Below are positions 53,699 through 62,808 of a DNA stretch of 64,000 bases, in pieces. This DNA comes from Iodobacter violaceini (lineage in GTDB: Bacteria; Pseudomonadota; Gammaproteobacteria; Burkholderiales; Chitinibacteraceae). Positions within the stretch are counted from its first letter, which is position 1. Each line of letters opens with the position of its first letter. The notes beneath the pieces are model-generated. The model saw only the letters and a list, made by a program, of their open reading frames with translations. It ran no database searches and was not told where the DNA came from. Position numbers and translations under genes: made by a program. The stretch covers positions 310,001-374,000 of the forward strand of contig NZ_JAAOLX010000001.1 in assembly GCF_011601265.1 (NCBI RefSeq), in the 5' to 3' direction.

Positions 53699-56600
53699 TT
53701 ACTGATCAATTTGCTCAATGGCACGGCACAGCAGCTGCACAGACTGATCAAGCTCATTGATATACCGATATAAAATATCTCCTCTTTCACCCTGGCGCAA
53801 TAAAGACTCAACCTTGGCTGCAAATTGCGTTATATCATTGAACGACAAATTTGCAGCAGCACCTTTTAAAGAATGCGCTGCTCTGGAAGCACTTTCAAAA
53901 TCTCCCTGTGCTAATGCAGCACGAATTCTTTCCGGGTTATCCTGCTCTGTCATGGCCAGCTGCTGAATGACCAGCCAATACAATGCAGCATTATGGCCCA
54001 GCCTTGCCAGCCCATCATCCATATCCAAACCAGCCACACCTGATAATAATTTCAGCTTATCCAATTCAGATAAATCCTTCGGTCCGGATAAGATCACCTC
54101 AGCTGGTTTTGGCTCCTCCGGAGGTGTTTCAATGGCCAGTTCCTCAGGCAAGTGATCGCCAATATAAATACGCGTATTGCCATCAGCTGATAAACGATGC
54201 TGATGCCAGTATTGCAAACGCTCAAATAATAAAGCCGGATCAATCGGCTTGGTGATATGTTCATTCATCCCTTCAGCTAAACAACGGGCTCTTTCTTCAT
54301 TAATGGCATGGGCCGTCATCGCAATAATCGGCAGGGTATTAAACACCGCATCACTGCGAATAACAGCCGTCGCTTCATGGCCATCCATTTTTGGCATTTG
54401 CAGATCCATTAATACGCAGTGATAATGCTTGGGGCCAAACTCTACAATTTTTTTAATGGCCTCATGGCCGTTATTTGCAATATCAACCTCAATAGCCGCA
54501 GATCGCATTAGCTCTAATGCAATCTGCTGATTCACTAAATTATCCTCTACCAATAAAACACGCATGCCTTTCAAATGAGGAATAATATCAGTACGGGTAA
54601 ATGAAGCTATATCACGCAATAATTCAGGCGCAAAAATGGTTAATAAAGTATCTACAACCATTGATTGATTAATGGGCTTAAACAAAAAACCATCCACATG
54701 TGCAGCCTGTGCTTCTGCACGAATATCTTCCCTTGTATAAGCAGTCACCAGCACAAGCGATGGCGTATGAAACAATCTTTTATCCAGATTTATTCTGCGG
54801 GCTAATTCAAGGCCATTCATTTCCGGCATATGCCAGTCTGTAAAGACCACCCCATAGGGCTGCTGTTTTGCATCGGCGCGGTGCAAATTAACCAGCGCAT
54901 CTTCTCCGGAAGACACGGCATCAACTACAAAAGTAAGACTTTGCAGTGATTCCTGCAAAATCTCACGGGCAACCGAATTATCATCCACTACTAAAATACG
55001 CATGCCATGTAAATGGTGAGGTAAGCGTGTGGTGTTGTGCTGCTGTGAGGTTTCATGACCAAAAACACAGCTAAACGCAAAAACAGAGCCCCGGTCAGGC
55101 ACGCTTTGCACTTCAATTTCCCCGCCCATCATTTCGACCAGGCGCTTGGAAATCGATAATCCCAGACCTGTGCCACCAAATTTACGCGTGGTTGTACTAT
55201 CCGCCTGGCTGAAAGGTAAAAACAGTTTTTTCACCTGCTCTGAACTCATACCCATACCTGTATCCCGGACAGAAAAGCGCAAAACCACCTGCTTTTCATC
55301 GGAGCGGATTAACTCACAAATCACATGTACTTCACCTTCTTCAGTAAATTTAATTGCATTACTCACCATATTCAGTAATACCTGCCCCAGACGCAGGGGG
55401 TCCCCGGCTAAATATCGGGGCACATTCGGATGCACTTGAAAAAGATATTCAATACCTTTATCTTCTGCTTTGCCTGATGTCAGAGTCGCAATATTGGCAA
55501 AGACCTGATCAAGATTAAAATCAATTTTTTCAATTGATAATTTTCCCTCTTCTATTTTAGAAAAATCTAAAATGTCATTAATAATTCCCAATAAAGACTG
55601 GCCAGCATAATGTATTTTCTGCACGTAATCGCGCTGGCGTTCATTTAAATCTGTCTTCAATGCCAGATGAGCCATCCCAATTACAGCATTCATTGGCGTT
55701 CTGATTTCATGGCTCATATTGGCCAGAAATGCACTTTTTGCCTGTGTTGCGGCTTCTGCTGTTTTTTGTGCTAATTTTAATTCAGTAATATCCATCGCAA
55801 TCCCGCCAACAGCATACACACTGCCATCTGCATCCCGCAGGGGAAATTTATGCGTTAAGAAGGTATGCAATCCATCAGCAGTCATGATTTCTTCCTCAAC
55901 CCGCTGAGGTGCATTCTCTGCAATAACCCGCTTATCCTGAATCAAAAACCGGCTTGCTGTTTCTGCCCCTGCTATTTCTTCATCGGTCATTCCTACCAGA
56001 GATTCACCTGCCCGATTAAATAATTCAGCAAAACGCAAATTGTGCCGCAAATAGCGGCCATTTAAATCTTTTAAAGAAACCAGGGCAGGAGAGAATTCTA
56101 AAATGGATTCCAATACATTTCGATTGCGCTCCAGCTCTACAGTACGCTTTGCCACAAGCGATTCAAGCTCCTGATACATTTGCGCATTTTCAATTGAAAT
56201 AGCAGCCTGCGCAGACAACCACTCCAATACCTGCCTGCGCTGCATAGAAAAAGTATTGCTAATGGTGCTGTGCTCCAAATACAGCACGCGCCGTCCGGTA
56301 CTGCTGCGCCCCAGTGCACGGCAAAGAATAGAAGCAGGCCGGTATTGAGTAAAATAAATATCGCCCCTGAATTCAGAAAACTGCGTTAACTCATTTAATA
56401 AAGTGGTTTGCCCTGTATTAAAAACAAAACGCAATAAGCTCTCAGGTAATACCGGCTGTACAAAATTAAGAATAGCCTCAATTTGCAACTGATCACCATC
56501 TCGCACCACGATGGCACCACGATCAGCACCTGCGGCTTCGATAATAATTTTTAGCAAGCGCCCCAATAAAGGCTGCACGCCCACTTCACTGGAAATCGCC

Positions 56601-59600
56601 TGAACGGCCCGCAAAATAGCCAGCGTATCCAGGCTATCTAAGGCATGCAGCGCATCCACATCGTTTTGAATAAGCTCCAGCTCCTGCCTTGGCAATACTT
56701 TTAAGCGCAGCTCAACCCGCCCCATCAGTGCTAAAGCATGGCACTGGCGATAACAGGTTGCCGCCTGGGTTAATATTTGCTGAATGGGCTCAAAAGCGCA
56801 GGCTCTTTCCTCCAGCCATAATCCAAGCATTTCATGAAAATAGCCCTCATCCAGTAAAAAACCTCTTTGCTGTGCAAGGCGAATAGCGTGCCAATATAAA
56901 AGCTCAGCATCCTCAGTCCGGTTATCCAGACGCGCCTGCTCGGCGCGTAAAAAAACCAGTTTATGCTCTACATTTTCAGGCGTTCCCTCTTTAGAAATTT
57001 GCTCAAAGTATTCGCTGATGACCTCCAGAGCATCAATATAAGCCTGTCGTTTTTTTCCTGTATTCTTTCTCGCTAAAGCAGACAGCGCCAAACCATGGGA
57101 AAACTTCCAGACTAAATTTAATAAATAGGTAGATGGATAATCTTTGCCTATTTGCTCCGCCAATAACAAAGCAGCATCATATTCCTGTGAATAAATATGC
57201 AAAGAAAGTTGTGCAATATGCAAACCTGCCATCACGATAGGCACACCACTCCAGATTTGCCGGAATGCCTGTACATCAAAATGCTCACTGTTTAAATCGC
57301 TCAATGAGCTGCTTTCCCCATGTAACACCCGGGCTAAAGCTTCAAAGGGCTGAGCCAGTGTTACAGGGAAAACCACATCATGAGTTAAACAATACTGCCC
57401 CAGCTGCTGGTTGCTGGAAATCACATCGAGCATACTGCGGCCTAATATAAAATGACTCCATGGCTTGGCCACTAATACATAGGCACCATAAACTAAATCA
57501 TGTGCTTTTAATGCCAGATTATAATTTTCATCCAGCAGGGGCAATGTCGTTTCAGCGTGTAAAGTCCAATGATTAATATTCCATGTGTAATAAGTAAATG
57601 CACGGTTATACCCCCACAAATCAAACAGCTTTTCGCGGCTTAACTTTAAACCTGCATCTGCAATATTACGGGCATCCTGATAATTTTTGAATTGTGCAAT
57701 TAATGTAATACCCAAAAGGGTATAACAAAAAGGAGAAAGCATTGCATTACCAAATACAATCGAACGGTTGGCGCCGAGTACAGAAATAAGTGAAAATAAC
57801 GGGTAATTAGTAAAAATAGCAGATTCAGATATAGACGCAATAAGCTTTAAAATAATATCTGTTTCTGCATCATGTGAAAAAGGTAAATCATATAAGCCAG
57901 ACAATTCTTTATCTGAAAAATAACCCCTGAATATCACCATTTCACTTTTAAAACGCTCATTCATCCCATAGTGATCATTTATTTCAGGAATATTCATGCC
58001 AAATAAAATCAAACCAAGCCGGCCGGCTTCAAGGTTTTCGGCCATTCTGCCTTTACGGCTGTAATAAATACTTTGTCTGATCCGTGCCTGGGCTTTATCT
58101 AAGGCGCTCTGCCCCCTGAATAACAACGTTTCAACCAGCAACTCAAATCGCTCATCCAGATTACATAAATCGCACGCCTCTGATGCATTTAAGTAAATAT
58201 CAAAGCTGAGCTGATATTGTTCTGACCACGAATCTTCGGGTAATAATGAAATAGCCGTATCTAAATATCGCATGGCCGCCTGATAGGCCATTGCCTCTCT
58301 TGCTTTAATTCCTGCCCGTAAATTAAGCTGAGCATATGCAATTCGCTCCTGAGGCAATTTCACTTTATCCAGACCATGATTAAGCTGATCCACAATTTCA
58401 AATAAAGGTGCTTCAGTTGCCTCAGCAGATATTTGCTGCAATAAGCGGCGGCCAATCTCTAAATGCAGGCTGTTTAAATTACGTTCTAAAGTTACAGAAT
58501 ATGCCGCTTGCTGGATCCGGTCATGGGCGAACTGAAATACTTTTCGCTCACCTCCTTCATGAACAGCAAGGAGCAATTCATCATGCAAAGCAGGGGCCAG
58601 CAAAGTAAGTACAAAGGCTTCTGTTGTGTTTTCAACAACGGCCAATAAAGTTAAGTCGAAACGTTTTCCGATACAGGCAGCGGTTTGTAATACAGTTTGA
58701 GTTTCAACTGAAAAGCGATTTAAACGCTGCATCATTAATTCAACTACATTATCTGCAGCATCCTGAAGGCGGGCCTGGTCTAATTGCCAGTGCCACGTAT
58801 TGTCAGTGAAATTAAAAAATAGCTGCCCTTTAGCCTGCATATTTTTAAGAAATTGCCTTGCATAAAATGGGTTGCCTTCTGTTTTGCTCATCAGTAAACG
58901 GCTTAACTCAGCCACATTCTGAATATTGCGGCAGGTATCCTGAATCATTTCACTTAAATGCTCCGCATGCAGAGGCTGTAAAGCCAGCTTTTCCACACAA
59001 GCCTTGCTTTTAAGTAATTCATTTAACATATTAACTAATGGGTGATTCGCATCGACCTCATTATCACGATATGCCGCAATAATCAGTACATGGGCAGCCA
59101 TACTGCTTTTAGCAAATGACTGAATCAAGGCCAGCGAAGCAAAATCAGCCCACTGTAAATCATCTAAAAATATCGCCAGCGGGTGCTCTTTACTGGCAAA
59201 CAGCGCAACTAACTGAGCAAACAGCTCATTAAAACGGCGCTGAGCCGCAAGGCCACTTAACAAAGGTGCTGCGGATTGTGGACCAATTATTTTTTCTAAA
59301 TCTGGAAGAACATCAATAACAATTTGTGCGTTATCACCCAGTGAGTCTGCAATTTTCTCACGCCATTGTGCTAATTCTGCCTGTTTACTGGCTAATACCT
59401 GACGAAGCAGTGACTTAAAGGCTTCAATTAATGCTGAATAAGGTGAATCACGTCTGAATTGATCAAACTTACCAACAATAAGCCGCCCTCCCTTATTTTG
59501 GACTTCATCCCGGATTGAAAGTGCTAAAGTGGATTTTCCTACCCCCGAATACCCGCCTAACATGCAAATAATCGCTTGCCCCTGAGCCGCTCTTAAATAC

Positions 59601-60211
59601 AAATGCTGCAAATAATCAATTTCTTGTTCCCGGCCATATAAATGATCCGGAATCATAAATTGTGATCCTGAATCTGTTTCGCCCAATGTAAATAAAGCGA
59701 TATAGCCTGCGGTTTTTAATTGCTCAATACACAGAGCAATATCCGCAACCAGGCCTCTGGCTGTTGCATATCTTGCTTCCGGAGATTTCGCCAGGAGCTT
59801 TAAAATAAGATGAGAAATCTGTAAGGGTAATTGCGGCACCAACGAGGCTGGCGCAACAGGTAATGAAGACATTTGCTGATGTGCTAAATCAAGTAAATCA
59901 TCAGCAGAAAAAGGAAGGCGCCCTGTAATCCACTCATAGAGAATAACGCCCAGGGAATATAAATCACTGCGTTTATCAAATTGTGCTAAACGCCCCGCCT
60001 GCTCTGGTGAGGCATAACGCAGACAACGCAGACTTAATGCCAGCTCTTCCTGATCTGCAGGGCTGATACTGACGCCTGAATCTGTAAAACTGATATATTC
60101 AGGCCGTAAAGCACCATGCACCCCTTTTTTTTCATGCCAAACAGCAAGCTGCTCTGCTAATTGCAAAGCTTTATTCAAAACAATGAGTAAGTCTGAATGA
60201 GAATGATCCAT
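53699..60211 (-). CDS. Giant hybrid sensor histidine kinase with pseudokinase C-lobe, AAA-type ATPase, GAF, PAS, two REC and HPt
   Basis: About 2170 residues from the ATG at 60211; TTG or GTG codons up to 60250 could add 13. Order of parts: a Ser/Thr kinase C-lobe (first 180), a PknK/MalT-like AAA ATPase (Walker A GGYSGVGKST near 230, Walker B FLDDLQWAD near 350), a long TPR-like helical region (about 500-1180), GAF (about 1200-1360), PAS (about 1370-1480), HisKA with SHEIRTPMNAVIGM (His near 1498), HATPase (GDPLRLGQVLLNMVSNA, KFGGTGLGLSI), two receivers (Asp near 1790 in FTDWHMP and near 1935 in LMDLQMP) and an HPt domain (AAHSLKGAA, His near 2111). The kinase part lacks the whole N-lobe; the HRD loop reads HGALRP and the DFG is missing, so it is inactive. 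It is soluble, with no membrane segment. Partner output unknown. Confidence 0.9.
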   Translation of the reverse strand: MDHSHSDLLIVLNKALQLAEQLAVWHEKKGVHGALRPEYISFTDSGVSISPADQEELALSLRCLRYASPEQAGRLAQFDKRSDLYSLGVILYEWITGRLPFSADDLLDLAHQQMSSLPVAPASLVPQLPLQISHLILKLLAKSPEARYATARGLVADIALCIEQLKTAGYIALFTLGETDSGSQFMIPDHLYGREQEIDYLQHLYLRAAQGQAIICMLGGYSGVGKSTLALSIRDEVQNKGGRLIVGKFDQFRRDSPYSALIEAFKSLLRQVLASKQAELAQWREKIADSLGDNAQIVIDVLPDLEKIIGPQSAAPLLSGLAAQRRFNELFAQLVALFASKEHPLAIFLDDLQWADFASLALIQSFAKSSMAAHVLIIAAYRDNEVDANHPLVNMLNELLKSKACVEKLALQPLHAEHLSEMIQDTCRNIQNVAELSRLLMSKTEGNPFYARQFLKNMQAKGQLFFNFTDNTWHWQLDQARLQDAADNVVELMMQRLNRFSVETQTVLQTAACIGKRFDLTLLAVVENTTEAFVLTLLAPALHDELLLAVHEGGERKVFQFAHDRIQQAAYSVTLERNLNSLHLEIGRRLLQQISAEATEAPLFEIVDQLNHGLDKVKLPQERIAYAQLNLRAGIKAREAMAYQAAMRYLDTAISLLPEDSWSEQYQLSFDIYLNASEACDLCNLDERFELLVETLLFRGQSALDKAQARIRQSIYYSRKGRMAENLEAGRLGLILFGMNIPEINDHYGMNERFKSEMVIFRGYFSDKELSGLYDLPFSHDAETDIILKLIASISESAIFTNYPLFSLISVLGANRSIVFGNAMLSPFCYTLLGITLIAQFKNYQDARNIADAGLKLSREKLFDLWGYNRAFTYYTWNINHWTLHAETTLPLLDENYNLALKAHDLVYGAYVLVAKPWSHFILGRSMLDVISSNQQLGQYCLTHDVVFPVTLAQPFEALARVLHGESSSLSDLNSEHFDVQAFRQIWSGVPIVMAGLHIAQLSLHIYSQEYDAALLLAEQIGKDYPSTYLLNLVWKFSHGLALSALARKNTGKKRQAYIDALEVISEYFEQISKEGTPENVEHKLVFLRAEQARLDNRTEDAELLYWHAIRLAQQRGFLLDEGYFHEMLGLWLEERACAFEPIQQILTQAATCYRQCHALALMGRVELRLKVLPRQELELIQNDVDALHALDSLDTLAILRAVQAISSEVGVQPLLGRLLKIIIEAAGADRGAIVVRDGDQLQIEAILNFVQPVLPESLLRFVFNTGQTTLLNELTQFSEFRGDIYFTQYRPASILCRALGRSSTGRRVLYLEHSTISNTFSMQRRQVLEWLSAQAAISIENAQMYQELESLVAKRTVELERNRNVLESILEFSPALVSLKDLNGRYLRHNLRFAELFNRAGESLVGMTDEEIAGAETASRFLIQDKRVIAENAPQRVEEEIMTADGLHTFLTHKFPLRDADGSVYAVGGIAMDITELKLAQKTAEAATQAKSAFLANMSHEIRTPMNAVIGMAHLALKTDLNERQRDYVQKIHYAGQSLLGIINDILDFSKIEEGKLSIEKIDFNLDQVFANIATLTSGKAEDKGIEYLFQVHPNVPRYLAGDPLRLGQVLLNMVSNAIKFTEEGEVHVICELIRSDEKQVVLRFSVRDTGMGMSSEQVKKLFLPFSQADSTTTRKFGGTGLGLSISKRLVEMMGGEIEVQSVPDRGSVFAFSCVFGHETSQQHNTTRLPHHLHGMRILVVDDNSVAREILQESLQSLTFVVDAVSSGEDALVNLHRADAKQQPYGVVFTDWHMPEMNGLELARRINLDKRLFHTPSLVLVTAYTREDIRAEAQAAHVDGFLFKPINQSMVVDTLLTIFAPELLRDIASFTRTDIIPHLKGMRVLLVEDNLVNQQIALELMRSAAIEVDIANNGHEAIKKIVEFGPKHYHCVLMDLQMPKMDGHEATAVIRSDAVFNTLPIIAMTAHAINEERARCLAEGMNEHITKPIDPALLFERLQYWHQHRLSADGNTRIYIGDHLPEELAIETPPEEPKPAEVILSGPKDLSELDKLKLLSGVAGLDMDDGLARLGHNAALYWLVIQQLAMTEQDNPERIRAALAQGDFESASRAAHSLKGAAANLSFNDITQFAAKVESLLRQGERGDILYRYINELDQSVQLLCRAIEQIDQ

Positions 60212-60466
60212 TTTAGCCAATGCGCTTTCCACCCTGTTAGCAAACAACAATCGCTAAAAATAAACTTTTAGAACAATCTTTTTGCAAACTAAAAGACCCT
60301 CTTCATTTTATGAAACATTCTGGCGGACTGCCCAAAACCTTCATTTACTCAGAGCGTCCCACAGAGCAGTTGCTGCGCAGCCAGGTATTAACCCTGATCA
60401 GACCATCGCGGTATGGCAGACAGCATAAATACTGTATTTTTATGGACAGAATTACCCAACCCTTGC

Positions 60467-60655
60467 CTAACGGGAACGCCAGCGATCCCGCACCCGCTCT
60501 AATGCCTCAATCTCATCCCTTAATGCCTTCCCGCAGGGCAAAAAGCCCCGCCACCAAAAACCTGCCAGCGCAGTAATGACTCGCTTCAGTTGACCAGTTC
60601 TTTGCACAGGCCGCTGAATACGGGCATTAAAAAATTGACGTAAGATTGCAATCAT
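60467..60655 (-). CDS. Possible small protein of unknown function
   Basis: A 62-residue frame (MIAILRQFFNARIQRPVQRT ...) that is basic, with a short hydrophobic segment ALAGFWWRGFL and a charged C-terminal helix EIEALERVRDRW. It starts 91 bases from the LysR gene in the opposite direction with the LysR-type palindrome between, the usual arrangement for a LysR target. No family is recognised and coding status is uncertain. The rest of 60212-60466 holds nothing I can identify. Confidence 0.35.
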   Translation of the reverse strand: MIAILRQFFNARIQRPVQRTGQLKRVITALAGFWWRGFLPCGKALRDEIEALERVRDRWRSR

Positions 60656-60674
60656 TCCGGCACCATCGTTTTAA

Positions 60675-60707
60675 TTAATTGACAATGACATAGTAATTGG
60701 CAATTAA
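60675..60707. promoter_or_regulatory. Inverted repeat, candidate LysR operator
   Basis: TTAATTGACAAT (60675-60686) against ATTGGCAATTAA (60696-60707), 11 of 12 paired, spacer nine bases. It ends 39 bases before the LysR gene start and 20 bases from the small divergent frame. Confidence 0.6.
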
Positions 60708-60746
60708 ATTACGATAAACTAGCTAAAAACGACACACTGTTTGCAT

Positions 60747-61673
60747 ATGAAAACAATCCTTCCGCCTGATGCCTTACTCGCTTTCGATGCACTGGCACGT
60801 ACAGCCAGCTTTACCGCCGCTGCTGACTTGCTTGGTTGCACCAAAAGCCATATCAGCCAGAGTGTAAAACGCCTGGAGGCTGAGCTGGCCACCCTGCTTG
60901 TGCTCAGAACCACAAGACGCGTCTCACTCACAGAGGCGGGAGTCAGGCTGGCAATGCATGCTGCGGCATTGCGTGAAATGCTTCAGCAATCCCGCCGGGA
61001 TATTGAAGGCCTGCAGGCCACGGTAGAGGGAGCACTTCGTATCAGTGCCACTCAAGCCTTCGGGCAATCCATACTGGCCCCCATCCTGGTTGAATTCAGC
61101 TTGCAATACCCCGGCATACGTATGGAATTAGACACCGATCACAGGCTGAAAAACCCTGTCGCCGATGGCATTGATTTTTGCATCAGATCAAGAACAGTGG
61201 GGGATGAAAATCTGGTGGCAAGGCATTTAGGCTTATCGCAAAAAAGGATATACGCCTCAGCAAGTTATCTTGCGCAGGCAGGGAGGCTGGACCATCCGTG
61301 TGATTTAGTAACGCACCGTGTTTTACTAGAATTACATCAGGAGCAGGAAGGCAGCTGGCTGCTGGAATGCGAAGGGAAAATTGAGCAAATTGAGCTGCGC
61401 AGCCAGTTTTCTATTGATAGCTATGCCAGCACAGCCAGTGCTGTTGCTGCTGGCTTTGGTGTCGCTTTATTACCTGCCTATATTGCAGAGCCACTGGTCA
61501 GCAAAGGTGAAATGCAGGAGGTTTTACCTGGCTGGCAACCAGCGCCCTACCCCTTTTATCTGGTCTACCCCTACCATCATCCGCTCCCCAAAAAATATGA
61601 GGCATTTATTCAATTTGTTGTGCCACGTATCCAGGCCTGCTTACAAAACAATTTGAGCAAGCCGCGTCAATAA
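60747..61673 (+). CDS. LysR-family transcriptional regulator
   Basis: A 308-residue LTTR from the ATG at 60747 (MKTILPPDALLAFDALA); a TTG two codons earlier also exists. The winged helix-turn-helix spans about 8-64 (SFTAAADLLGCTKSHISQSVKRLE). The inducer-binding domain begins near 90 (ALRISATQAFGQSIL). It resembles the group that regulates a divergent neighbour, but the target and inducer are unknown. Confidence 0.93.
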   Translation: MKTILPPDALLAFDALARTASFTAAADLLGCTKSHISQSVKRLEAELATLLVLRTTRRVSLTEAGVRLAMHAAALREMLQQSRRDIEGLQATVEGALRISATQAFGQSILAPILVEFSLQYPGIRMELDTDHRLKNPVADGIDFCIRSRTVGDENLVARHLGLSQKRIYASASYLAQAGRLDHPCDLVTHRVLLELHQEQEGSWLLECEGKIEQIELRSQFSIDSYASTASAVAAGFGVALLPAYIAEPLVSKGEMQEVLPGWQPAPYPFYLVYPYHHPLPKKYEAFIQFVVPRIQACLQNNLSKPRQ

Positions 61674-61692
61674 GCTGCACAAGTTTCAGACG

Positions 61693-61727
61693 TAAAAAAA
61701 CCACTCAACCTATGAGGTGGAGTGGTT
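61693..61727 (-). terminator. Terminator of the tRNA operon
   Basis: On the minus strand AACCACTCCACCT-CAT-AGGTTGAGTGGTT (one mismatch) followed by TTTTTTT. It ends the tRNA transcript and, in the other direction, could weakly end the LysR gene. Confidence 0.85.
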
Positions 61728-61755
61728 ATTTATACAGTATGCATTGTGCGATACC

Positions 61756-61830
61756 TGGCGTTCCCACGGGGAATCGAACCCCGGCCGCCGCCGTGAAAGG
61801 GCAGTGTTCTAACCGCTAAACTATGGGAAC
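61756..61830 (-). tRNA. tRNA-Glu (UUC), copy 3
   Basis: 75 bases including encoded CCA; acceptor GTTCCCA/TGGGAAC, anticodon loop CTTTCAC with anticodon TTC, T-loop GTTCGATTCC. Last tRNA of the operon. Confidence 0.95.
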
Positions 61831-61881
61831 ATCTTTAAAACATACTAAATATTTCTGAATCAGAAGACTCATCGTATTTAT

Positions 61882-61958
61882 TGGTGCGGCTGAAGAGATT
61901 CGAACTCCTGACCCTCTGGTTCGTAGCCAGATACTCTATCCAACTGAGCTACAGCCGC
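61882..61958 (-). tRNA. tRNA-Arg (ACG), copy 3
   Basis: 77 bases including CCA; acceptor GCGGCTG/CAGCCGC, anticodon loop CTACGAA with anticodon ACG (A34 deaminated to inosine by TadA in the family). Second to last in the operon. Confidence 0.95.
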
Positions 61959-61981
61959 ATACTTCTATATATACTAAATTC

Positions 61982-62056
61982 TGGCGTTCCCACGGGGAAT
62001 CGAACCCCGGCCGCCGCCGTGAAAGGGCAGTGTTCTAACCGCTAAACTATGGGAAC
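61982..62056 (-). tRNA. tRNA-Glu (UUC), copy 2
   Basis: Identical in sequence to the other two tRNA-Glu genes of the array as far as I can compare by eye. Confidence 0.95.
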
Positions 62057-62107
62057 ATCTTTAAAACATATTAAACATTTCTGAATCAGAAGACTCATCG
62101 TATTTAC

Positions 62108-62184
62108 TGGTGCGGCTGAAGAGATTCGAACTCCTGACCCTCTGGTTCGTAGCCAGATACTCTATCCAACTGAGCTACAGCCGC
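62108..62184 (-). tRNA. tRNA-Arg (ACG), copy 2
   Basis: Same sequence as the other two tRNA-Arg genes. A short terminator-like hairpin lies just upstream of it in the transcript. Confidence 0.95.
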
Positions 62185-62202
62185 TCTGCAAGTTCAAAAA
62201 AT

Positions 62203-62224
62203 AAAAAAACCGGCTTAGCCGGCC
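62203..62224 (-). terminator. Terminator-like hairpin inside the tRNA array
   Basis: Minus strand CCGGC-TAA-GCCGG followed by seven T residues, between the first Arg-Glu pair and the later two pairs. Confidence 0.6.
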
Positions 62225-62255
62225 TTGATATTCCGAACTTACGTCTTACAAATTC

Positions 62256-62330
62256 TGGCGTTCCCACGGGGAATCGAACCCCGGCCGCCGCCGTGAAAGG
62301 GCAGTGTTCTAACCGCTAAACTATGGGAAC
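62256..62330 (-). tRNA. tRNA-Glu (UUC), copy 1
   Basis: First tRNA-Glu in transcription order, 75 bases with encoded CCA. Confidence 0.95.
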
Positions 62331-62381
62331 ATCTTTAAAAAATACTAAATATTTCTGAATCAGAAGATTCATTATATTTAA

Positions 62382-62458
62382 TGGTGCGGCTGAAGAGATT
62401 CGAACTCCTGACCCTCTGGTTCGTAGCCAGATACTCTATCCAACTGAGCTACAGCCGC
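62382..62458 (-). tRNA. tRNA-Arg (ACG), copy 1
   Basis: First tRNA-Arg in transcription order, eight bases after tRNA-Ser; 77 bases with encoded CCA. Confidence 0.95.
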
Positions 62459-62466
62459 AACATGCT

Positions 62467-62559
62467 TGGCGGAGAGCAAGGGATTCGAACCCTCGATACA
62501 GGTTTTGCCCGTATGCTCCCTTAGCAGGGGAGTGCCTTCGACCACTCGGCCAACTCTCC
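62467..62559 (-). tRNA. tRNA-Ser (GCU)
   Basis: 93 bases with CCA and the long variable arm of class II tRNAs; acceptor GGAGAGT, anticodon loop CTGCTAA with anticodon GCT. First gene of the tRNA operon. Confidence 0.95.
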
Positions 62560-62572
62560 GTCAAGGACCCGA

Positions 62573-62601
62573 ATACTACGCAAACACCGGAAGGGCGTCA
62601 A
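62573..62601 (-). promoter_or_regulatory. Sigma-70 promoter of the tRNA operon
   Basis: On the minus strand TTGACG, exactly 17 bases, TAGTAT, then a GC-rich discriminator TCGGGTCC before tRNA-Ser. This is the layout of stringently controlled stable-RNA promoters. Confidence 0.82.
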
Positions 62602-62693
62602 CCGCTAAGCTGCAAATAATTTAAGTTTTATGAGCACTTTCTTACAGCACTGCATCGATCCAAAGCTAGTGATTTGTTTTGTAAGGATAAAAA

Positions 62694-62736
62694 ACAAAAA
62701 GGTGCAGAATAAAAAATTCTGCACCTTTTTAAAAAA
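62694..62736. terminator. Terminator after lysC
   Basis: AAAAAGGTGCAGAAT-AAAAA-ATTCTGCACCTTTTT, a perfect 15-base stem, about 75 bases after the lysC stop and upstream of the tRNA promoter. Confidence 0.92.
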
Positions 62737-62808
62737 TCAGAGATCACTGTCAAAAACATAGCAAACATTGTTTTAGAACAGAGTCAGATTCTTTATTTTG
62801 AGCTGATT

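Noticed and set aside
60251-60466. Search for a missing kinase N-lobe upstream of the giant sensor kinase
   Set aside because: No glycine-rich loop or VAIK-like sequence appears in any frame, so a simple frameshift does not explain the missing lobe.
61756-62458. Possible CRISPR-like regular repeats with near-constant spacing
   Set aside because: The repeated blocks fold as complete tRNA-Glu and tRNA-Arg genes with CCA ends.
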